A stretch of 64,000 bases of DNA from Limosilactobacillus reuteri (GTDB lineage: Bacteria; Bacillota; Bacilli; Lactobacillales; Lactobacillaceae): the NCBI RefSeq assembly GCF_013694365.1, contig NZ_CP059275.1, positions 1,612,001 through 1,676,000 on the forward strand, in the 5' to 3' direction. The position numbers and the translations under genes were made by a program. The notes beneath the pieces were generated by a model. The model did not search any database, was not told the origin of the DNA, and saw only the letters and a list, made by a program, of their open reading frames with translations. Positions 58,901-64,000 of this stretch are shown in pieces; the first letter of the stretch is position 1; the number at the start of each line of letters is the position of its first letter.

Positions 58901-59413
58901 TATTTAATGTATCCGAAGGTGTTTATTGACTACTTTAAGAATTATCAGCAGTATGGTGAGGTAATGGACCTAGATACTACGACTTATTTCCAGGGAATGC
59001 GGCCGGGAGAAGTTAAACACATTCAGTATGGTCAAGGGCAAGAGATGATTCTCAAATTAGACTTTATTTCAACCCCAAATCAAGATGGTAAGCGGACATT
59101 ATTTTTTGAACTTAATGGCCGAAGTTTGCAATTAATGGTTAGGGATAATAGCTTAAAAGAAACAGTGAAAGCAACGCCGCAGGCAGCAGCGGATGATCCC
59201 GGTCAGTTAGGGATGCCACTGAATGGGACTGTGGTTAAAGTTAACGTACAAGTTGGTGACCAGGTTAAGGCTGGAGATATCCTCGTGGTAACCGAAGCAA
59301 TGAAAATGGAATCGGCTGTCAAAGCACCATTTACGGGTAAAGTAGCAAAAATTTACGCTAGCGTTGGTAATCATTTAAAGAGCCAGGATTTATTGTTAAC
59401 TTTAACTAAGTAA
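55979..59413 (+). CDS. pycA: Pyruvate carboxylase
   Basis: 1144 residues from a TTG start (MFKKILIANRGEIA). Biotin carboxylase domain (1 to about 450, with GGGGRGMR), carboxyltransferase domain (DTTMRDAHQS near 532) and C-terminal biotinyl domain with EAMKMES; Lys1109 is the biotin site. Turns pyruvate into oxaloacetate. The adjacent biotin ligase would modify it. Confidence 0.97.
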   Translation: MFKKILIANRGEIATRITRACHELGIKAVAVYAKEDEYSAHRFAADEAYLIGKNEQPIDAYLDIDEIIRVAKAAGAEAVHPGYGFLAENADLAQACVDNGLKFIGPKPEHLRMFGDKLVARQVAMKAGLQPIPGLTGNVTSLAQVKTFAHQYGYPIMIKAANGGGGRGMRIVENYQQLAAEFDQAKDEALKSFGSDEMYVEKDIQHPKHIEVQVLADEHGNVMHLFERDCSVQRRHQKVVEFAPSVVLTPERRTEVCNLALKLMKSVHYQNAATIEFLATPEQFYFIEVNPRVQVEHTVTELITGVDIVKAQIRIAAGEDLHQDIGLPHQADLHFHGAAIQCRVTTEDPENNFMPDTGRVLTYHAPGGTGVRLDGNVYSGYVVTPYFDSLLVKCCTKGDDFAEARVKMLRALHEFRLRGVKTNIPFMVNVLRHPTFVAGNCSTTFIDEHPELFRFDHQPDTPIQLLRYISNVTVNGFAGVTKQKHLNSAELPQPRYSQLQPTSATAGKTVKDILDEQGATAAMDYVKKQSQVLLTDTTMRDAHQSLFATRMRTHDMLPAMKIYDQAMPNLFSVESWGGATFDVCYRFLGEDPWVRLRLLKKYMPHTLQQMLLRASNAVGYQNYPDNVLKRFIDHSAKVGVDVFRIFDSLNWIEQMQRSIEYVRETGKIAEGTMCFTGDFLSSTEHKYTLDYYMQLAQSLIDAGAQMIGIKDMAGLLKPQAAYELVGHLKAKFDVPIHLHTHDTTGNGVATYVAATKAGVDVVDVAMAAMAGTTSQPSMGTFYYALEGDQRQPVLNMHNVEVLNQYWAGVRPLYHDFSNGINAPQPDLYRTEMPGGQYSNLKQQAQSLGIKDFGQVKAKYREVNQLLGDIIKVTPSSKVVGDLAIFMIQNHLDKKNIFTKGRHIDFPESVVNFFAGDLGQPYGGFPKKLQQVVLKDHPAITVRPGSLAKPADFKAIKQELTNKIKHTPSEDDLQGYLMYPKVFIDYFKNYQQYGEVMDLDTTTYFQGMRPGEVKHIQYGQGQEMILKLDFISTPNQDGKRTLFFELNGRSLQLMVRDNSLKETVKATPQAAADDPGQLGMPLNGTVVKVNVQVGDQVKAGDILVVTEAMKMESAVKAPFTGKVAKIYASVGNHLKSQDLLLTLTK

Positions 59414-60169
59414 ATGCATAAATTTACTAAACTTAATGCGCGAGGGATCGCGACTTATAATTACTCGCTGCTATCATCAACCAATGAGTGGGCAAAGCAC
59501 CGGTTGATGACGGGGGCAACAGCGCCATTTTTAGTAACCGCCCGTCAGCAGACTGCCGGCCATGGTAAATTTACCCGGAAATTTTATTCACCCGCAGGCA
59601 GCGGAGCTTATTTTACCCTTGCATTACCTAGTCAATTAGCAATATCAGGGGCGCACTTGACCGTGACAGCCGCAGTTGCCGCTTATGAAGTGTTAAGTAG
59701 TCATTTTGCCCGACCGTTATCAATTAAGTGGGTAAATGACTTATATTGTAGCGGTCGCAAAGTTACTGGTATTTTGGCAGAGGCGGCCGTTAATAATGAA
59801 AATCATGTTTGCGGAACCGTCATCGGTTGGGGCATTAACTTAGCTGCGCCTGCGAAGGTACCAGCTGAATTACGCTCGCAAATTAGCTGGTTGAGTGCGA
59901 CGCCAGTCAGTGATTGCCAGCGTTTGGCTATTATTGAGGCAATTACTGCTCGTTTTTGGGACCTATTGACTAGTTGTCCTTGGTCACAGGTGTTGCAAGT
60001 GTACCGGAACCACCAGTTTCTAGCTGGAAAGCATCTCGTGGTTGATACTGGGCGCACACAAGTAGTTGGCTATTTTGATCACCTAACGGATGATGGTTAC
60101 TTGAGTCTGCGAACGCCTCAGGGGATGCAAGTGTTTACGGCTGGAACTGTTCGAGAATTACCTGGTTAA
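59414..60169 (+). CDS. birA: Biotin--[carboxylase] ligase (no DNA-binding domain)
   Basis: 251 residues. It begins directly with the catalytic domain (SSTNEWAKH, then ARQQTAGHGKF and KWVNDLYCSGRKVTGIL). It lacks the N-terminal winged helix of the repressor BirA, so it is a monofunctional ligase. Placed right after pycA, it is probably the dedicated enzyme for pyruvate carboxylase. The biotin loop motif (GxGxxGR-like) is GHGKFTRK. Confidence 0.9.
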   Translation: MHKFTKLNARGIATYNYSLLSSTNEWAKHRLMTGATAPFLVTARQQTAGHGKFTRKFYSPAGSGAYFTLALPSQLAISGAHLTVTAAVAAYEVLSSHFARPLSIKWVNDLYCSGRKVTGILAEAAVNNENHVCGTVIGWGINLAAPAKVPAELRSQISWLSATPVSDCQRLAIIEAITARFWDLLTSCPWSQVLQVYRNHQFLAGKHLVVDTGRTQVVGYFDHLTDDGYLSLRTPQGMQVFTAGTVRELPG

Positions 60170-60979
60170 ATGACTAATCAAAACGTTACCTTAAATACAC
60201 AACAAAAATCATTTGCCCAAGCACTGTTTAATGCTTACCAAACTAAGCAGCCACTAAAAAGAGCAGACTGGGAAGGGGTTGTAACCGACGATGAAACGGC
60301 CTATGCGGTTCAAGATTGCGTTGCCCGGTTAAAGCAGTTACCAACCGGCGGCTACAAAGTTTCATTGACTAGCCAGCAAACTCAGGACATGTTTGATGCT
60401 GATAGCCCACTGTATGGACAACAAGTTGATTCCCACTTTTTACCATCACCAGCGGTCTTATCATTAAAGCAACAAACAATGGCTCCGTTATTAGAAGTTG
60501 AATTAGGCTTTCGCGCAACGGAAGACCTATTACCAAGCGATAGTTTAGATGATCTTCGTCATAAGACCACCGTTTGTGGAACCTTGGAGCTCCCTGACTG
60601 TCGGTTTGCTGACTGGTTTCCCGACCTAAATAGATACTGTGTTATGAGTGATTGCGCAGTTGGTGGTTACGTTGTGTATGGCAGGGAGCGGCCAGCAGAT
60701 GAAGTATTCTCAACTGTTGATGATGCTGCCAACGTAAATGCGACTCTCTATCATGATGGACAAAAAGAAGCGACAGGACAGTCTAGTGAAGTCCTTGGTA
60801 ATCCCTTTAAGTCTTTGCAATGGCTAGTCGGTAAACTTGCTGCCCAGGGTAAACAGTTCCGAGCGGGACAGCTAGTTTCATCTGGTACCTTTCTCTTACC
60901 CCCACACTTAACAGCAGGCAAGTGGGAAGCTAAGTTTGACCACGGATTCGGTGATGTGGTTGTTAATGTCAATGATTAA
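60170..60979 (+). CDS. 2-keto-4-pentenoate hydratase-like (FAH superfamily) protein
   Basis: 269 residues. Resembles MhpD/2-oxo-hept-3-ene-dioate hydratases and related decarboxylases (LLEVELGFRATEDL with acidic metal ligands, NPFKSLQWLVGKLAAQGK, SSGTFLLP). A metal-dependent activity on a 2-keto acid is expected. With pyruvate carboxylase next to it, an oxaloacetate-related substrate is possible but unproven. Confidence 0.78.
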   Translation: MTNQNVTLNTQQKSFAQALFNAYQTKQPLKRADWEGVVTDDETAYAVQDCVARLKQLPTGGYKVSLTSQQTQDMFDADSPLYGQQVDSHFLPSPAVLSLKQQTMAPLLEVELGFRATEDLLPSDSLDDLRHKTTVCGTLELPDCRFADWFPDLNRYCVMSDCAVGGYVVYGRERPADEVFSTVDDAANVNATLYHDGQKEATGQSSEVLGNPFKSLQWLVGKLAAQGKQFRAGQLVSSGTFLLPPHLTAGKWEAKFDHGFGDVVVNVND

Positions 60980-61588
60980 ATGACTAGGAAAGTAGCAGTT
61001 ATTGGAATGGGACATGTCGGGGCAACCGTTGCTCATTACCTCGTTGCTTGTGGATTTACGGATGATTTAGCACTGTATGACACGAACGAAGCAAAGGTTC
61101 GCGCTGATGCGCTTGATTTAAGAGATGCAATGGCAAACCTGCCTTATCATACTAATTTGACCGTTAACGATGATTCACAATTGGCTGATTGTGATGTGGT
61201 GGTTTCGACCCTTGGTAAATCGAAGCTAGTTGATACGCCTAATCATGATCGTTTTGCAGAATTTAAATTTACTCGTACTCAAGTCCCGTTAGTAGCAAAA
61301 AAACTGGTTGATAATGGCTTTCATGGTAAGTTAGTCGACGTAACTAATTCATGTGATGTTATTACCTCCATGTATCAGAAATTGACGGGGCTCCCTAAAG
61401 AACACGTGCTGGGGACAGGAACCTTGCTGGATTCAGCTCGGATGCGGGCTTGCGTTGGCGAAGCCTTAAATGTAGATTCCCGATCGGTAGTTGGCTTTAA
61501 TCTTGGTGAACATGGTAACTCTCAGTTTACCGCCTGGTCGACAGTTCGCGTTTTGGGCAAGCAGGTGGTTGATCTGGCTAAAGAATGA
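60980..61588 (+). pseudogene. L-2-hydroxyacid (lactate/hydroxyisocaproate) dehydrogenase, N-terminal part
   Basis: 202 residues of a malate/lactate dehydrogenase family protein: NAD-binding GMGHVGATVA near 9-18 and catalytic GEHGNSQF near 178-185. Frame stops at TGA 61586-61588, and the next frame (61589-61921) continues in the same reading register. The two together would be about 312 residues, the normal family length. Closest in pattern to L-2-hydroxyisocaproate dehydrogenases. Confidence 0.85.
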
Positions 61589-61921
61589 GTGGATTTAGCC
61601 GATGTCGAAGAACGTTCGCGACAAGGCGGTTATATGGTTTATAAGGGCAAAAAATATACCAATTATGGGGTAGCAACAGCGGCGGTTCGTCTGACTAACG
61701 CCTTATTGAGTGATGCTCGAACAGAAATGCCAGTGTCTAATTACCGCGAAGAATATGGCACTTACCTTTCGTACCCGGCAGTAGTTGGCCGCGATGGAGT
61801 AGTTGAACAATTGCAGCTCGACTTAACAGCCACTGAACAGAAAAAGCTAGCAACCTCAGCTAAGTACATCAAAGACCGGGTTAAGGCTGAAGAACAACGA
61901 GCAGCCCAAGCTGGCAACTAA
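61589..61921 (+). pseudogene. L-2-hydroxyacid dehydrogenase, C-terminal part
   Basis: 110 residues from GTG: VDLADVEERSRQGGYMVYKG and then VATAAVRLTNALLSDA. This is the C-terminal half of the gene above. It is in the same frame with one stop codon between, so either a nonsense mutation or a frameshift whose bases were removed. Confidence 0.85.
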
Positions 61922-62203
61922 ATGAAAGCAATGACTTGTAAAGAATTGCTGAAAGTTATGAAGAATGATCAGGTAGAAATTGATCCGCAAAAGCACGGTG
62001 AGATTAGCTATGTCTTTAAGATCAATCATCATCCCTTTGGCCACCTCGACCGGTACGGTAACCTCTTCTTGAATACCTATGCTGAAACTGTTTCACGACC
62101 ACTAAGCGTTGGCAAACAGATTATCGACCACTGGACACATAACGCCGTTAAAGGTTTTCGTATTAATCAACGACGTCTTAATAAGTGGCATTTTGCTAGC
62201 TAA
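61922..62203 (+). CDS. Hypothetical protein (93 aa)
   Basis: No recognised family. Contains YVFKINHHPFGHLDRYGNLF in the middle and a basic C-terminus (RINQRRLNKWHF). No membrane segment. Lies between two broken dehydrogenases. Confidence 0.55.
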   Translation: MKAMTCKELLKVMKNDQVEIDPQKHGEISYVFKINHHPFGHLDRYGNLFLNTYAETVSRPLSVGKQIIDHWTHNAVKGFRINQRRLNKWHFAS

Positions 62204-62425
62204 ATGACGGCTTTAACCATCTTAAAGTCAGTCTTAAATGATGAAAAACGAACCTTCCCTGCCAGTTCACTTTGTCAGCGTCTGGGAGTCTACATTGGTC
62301 AGCCGACTACCATTGGCGCAACCGGAGTGGTTGATCAACCAACGTTAGATTTAACCAATCATGAACAAGAGCTATTTGAAAAATCAGCTCAAGCGATCAA
62401 ACATAATTTCAACCAGGTAAAGTAG
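62204..62425 (+). pseudogene. C-terminal fragment of a second 2-hydroxyacid dehydrogenase
   Basis: 73 residues matching the last part of the family (TILKSVLNDEKRTFPASS, GVYIGQPTTIGATGVVD). It stands before, not after, the N-terminal fragment of what is almost certainly the same gene (62426-63007), which cannot occur on one native strand. Confidence 0.85.
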
Positions 62426-63007
62426 ATGGGAAATAAAGTTGCAATAATTGGCCTCGGTCACGTTGGTGCGACCGTCGCGACAAATATCGTTACTGCTGGA
62501 ATTGCCAGTGAATTAGTATTAATTGATGAACAAGATCAGGTGGCGCGGGCTAATGCATTTGATTTAACCGACCAGCAGGCTTACTTAGCTACGACAACTA
62601 AGCTTTCCTTTATCCCCTATCACGATGACTGGGCAACCTTAGCAGATGCCGACGTAATTATTTTTGCGGCTGGTAATATTAAAATCGTTTTAGGCAACCC
62701 CAACGACCGTTCAAACAACCGGGTTGGCGAACTAGCTAGTTCAGCGCGGATCGTTAAAGAAGTAGGTCCACGGATTAAGCAAAGCGGTTTTCATGGCGTC
62801 ATGATCTGTATTTCCAATCCCTGTGACGTAATTGCGCAACTAATGCAGCAAGAAAGTGGGTTGCCAGCCCATGCCGTTTTCGGAACTGAAACTTCTTTAG
62901 ATACTGCCCGTCTGCACCGTGCTGTTGCTACCGCAGTCAATAAATCAATTACTGACGTAGCTGGTTATGTTATTGGAGAACATGGCGAAACTCAATTTGC
63001 GGCTTGA
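62426..63007 (+). pseudogene. N-terminal fragment of a second 2-hydroxyacid dehydrogenase
   Basis: 193 residues: GLGHVGATVATN near 9-20 and catalytic GEHGETQF near 184-191. The frame ends QFAA then TGA exactly where relatives have Trp (AWST), so TGG to TGA is the likely lesion. The part between this stop and the C-terminal fragment's start is missing here. Confidence 0.86.
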
Positions 63008-63739
63008 ATGAAACAGTATCAAATAAATCCACTTGGTGATCAGGCACTTGAAATTTCATTCGTTAATCGGATTGATCCTGCAGTTAACCTTCGGATTCAT
63101 CAAATTAGCAGATTGATTTTAAGTGCTCATATCCCAGCAATTTACACCGTTATTCCCGCTTATCGGACCTTGACTGTTCTCTTTGATGGCGTCAACGCGG
63201 TAGCAACCGACCTCATCCCCGTGCTTGATTCAATTGTTAGTCGGGCTTTTCACAACAAACCAGCTCCCACCAAAACCTGGTTAATTCCAGTTTTATATGG
63301 CGGACAATACGGGCCTGATCTTTCCGGCCTTGCCAAGTTTGCTCATACCGATGAAGCCGGGGCAATCAAACTTCATACTAGTCGGGATTACTTAATTTAC
63401 TTTCTAGGCTTTCTTCCCGGCTTTGCATATATGGCAAGTGTTACCGACCGGATTGCGATGCCCCGTCTTGCTAAGCCCCGGCTTAAGATTGCTGCTCGAA
63501 GTATTGGAATTGCAGGTAAACAGACTGGCTTTTATCCGATTACTTCCCCGGGTGGTTGGCAAATTATTGGGCGAACTCCGGTGACCCTCTATCATCCTGA
63601 ACACCCTAAAAGCTTTTATGCTGCTGGCGATAAGGTTCGGTTTTTTGCGATCGATCACGATGAATATGAGCGAATTCGGCAAGCCGACCGACAGGGCCAA
63701 TATCATGTCAAGGTGGTGAATAATGATGGCAACGATTAA
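63008..63739 (+). CDS. pxpB: 5-oxoprolinase subunit B (PxpB/KipI family)
   Basis: 243 residues. Typical blocks: NPLGDQALEISF near the start, then LIPVLYGGQYGPDL and FLGFLPGFAYM. With PxpA and PxpC it cleaves 5-oxoproline to glutamate using ATP. The end carries AAGGTGG (63710-63716), six bases before an ATG at 63723, which is the native start of pxpC inside pxpB. Confidence 0.93.
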   Translation: MKQYQINPLGDQALEISFVNRIDPAVNLRIHQISRLILSAHIPAIYTVIPAYRTLTVLFDGVNAVATDLIPVLDSIVSRAFHNKPAPTKTWLIPVLYGGQYGPDLSGLAKFAHTDEAGAIKLHTSRDYLIYFLGFLPGFAYMASVTDRIAMPRLAKPRLKIAARSIGIAGKQTGFYPITSPGGWQIIGRTPVTLYHPEHPKSFYAAGDKVRFFAIDHDEYERIRQADRQGQYHVKVVNNDGND

Positions 63740-63756
63740 ATGATGGCAACGATTAA
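63723..63756 (+). repeat. 17-base direct repeat at the pxpB-pxpC junction
   Basis: ATGATGGCAACGATTAA occurs at 63723-63739 (end of pxpB) and again at 63740-63756 (start of pxpC). A single copy would serve both genes as a native overlap. Confidence 0.97.
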
Positions 63757-64000
63757 TGTATTAACTCCTGGAACGCAAACGACGATTCAAGATTTGGGGC
63801 GACCTCAGCACCAAATTGATGGGTTCCCTGAAGCTGGCAGTATGGATCAGGAAGCAATGAAAATTGCCAATCTTCTAGTTGGAAATCCGTTGGGGGCGCC
63901 GGTTCTGGAATTTGTATTAACTGGCCCCACAATTACCTTTGATCAACCAGCATTTATTGCAATCACTGGTGGTAACGTCACTCCCCAATTGAACGGTGAA
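63740..64000 (+). CDS. pxpC: 5-oxoprolinase subunit C (PxpC), 3' end cut by window
   Basis: First 87 residues (MMATINVLTPGTQTTIQDLG, then SMDQEAMKIANLLVGNP) of the KipA/PxpC family; runs off the window at 64000. Its first 17 bases repeat the last 17 of pxpB, so natively the genes overlap. Confidence 0.93.
   Translation, partial: MMATINVLTPGTQTTIQDLGRPQHQIDGFPEAGSMDQEAMKIANLLVGNPLGAPVLEFVLTGPTITFDQPAFIAITGGNVTPQLNGE

Overview
The window looks like a low-GC lactic acid bacterium, most probably Limosilactobacillus reuteri or a close relative. The evidence is the core gene set (tuf, tig, clpX, ysxC, uvrC, obgE, rnz, recJ, apt; murA, pyrG, rpoE; rpsT, rpsO, RNase J), the lactobacillus-type sortase substrates, and fragments of ISLre2-, IS30- and IS605-type elements. 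I worked by reading alone, so the species call is inference.

The most important property is structural: this is not ordinary chromosomal DNA. About 60 successive genes abut with zero spacing (stop codon followed directly by the next start). All are on the + strand, and almost none has a ribosome binding site or promoter. Three gene pairs that must overlap in the parent genome have had their overlap written twice (17, 17 and 8 bases). Several well known operons appear in backwards order although every gene reads forwards: cshA-murF, htpX-lemA, rpmE2-murA-pyrG-rpoE and toxin-antitoxin. One broken dehydrogenase has its C-terminal half placed before its N-terminal half. Together these mean that coding sequences were cut out, turned to one strand and joined in map order. 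Spacing, strand, operon structure and most regulation therefore cannot be read from this window.

Layout: 1-3999 cshA (5' cut by the window), murF, htpX, lemA. 4000-10938 two phosphatases, then class II aldolase, a divergent triosephosphate isomerase, a beta-helix protein and PEP synthase, possibly a gluconeogenic set. 11134-18072 sortase, DUF915-type hydrolase, an EIIC-like membrane protein, rpmE2, a murA with Asp at the fosfomycin-target cysteine, pyrG, rpoE and a DUF1934 gene. 18073-19189 an IS605-type TnpB remnant in a head-to-head palindrome beside a mazF cut by the same element, then mazE. 19190-29625 an LPXTG coiled-coil surface protein, a SNF2 helicase, a PHP phosphatase, sbcD and sbcC. 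29626-35751 a truncated cell-wall nucleotidase, a Fic module, nagB, a secreted histidine phosphatase and a decayed P-loop gene. 35752-52228 a terminator, rpsT, rpsO, an RNase J2-like gene, tuf, tig, clpX, ysxC, uvrC, obgE, rnz, recJ, apt. 52229-54439 tRNA-Ser, a perfect 787-base ISLre2 palindrome, a 23S end, two 5S copies, tRNA-Thr and a truncated IS30 transposase. 54440-64000 multicopper oxidase, pyruvate carboxylase, biotin ligase, a hydratase-like protein, two broken 2-hydroxyacid dehydrogenases, pxpB and the start of pxpC.

I did not find a convincing new biological system. The best natural leads are a two-hairpin intergenic repeat with compensatory base changes (10981-11110 and 25299-25401), the Fba/Tpi-like/beta-helix/PpsA set, and the PycA-BirA-hydratase-dehydrogenase set.
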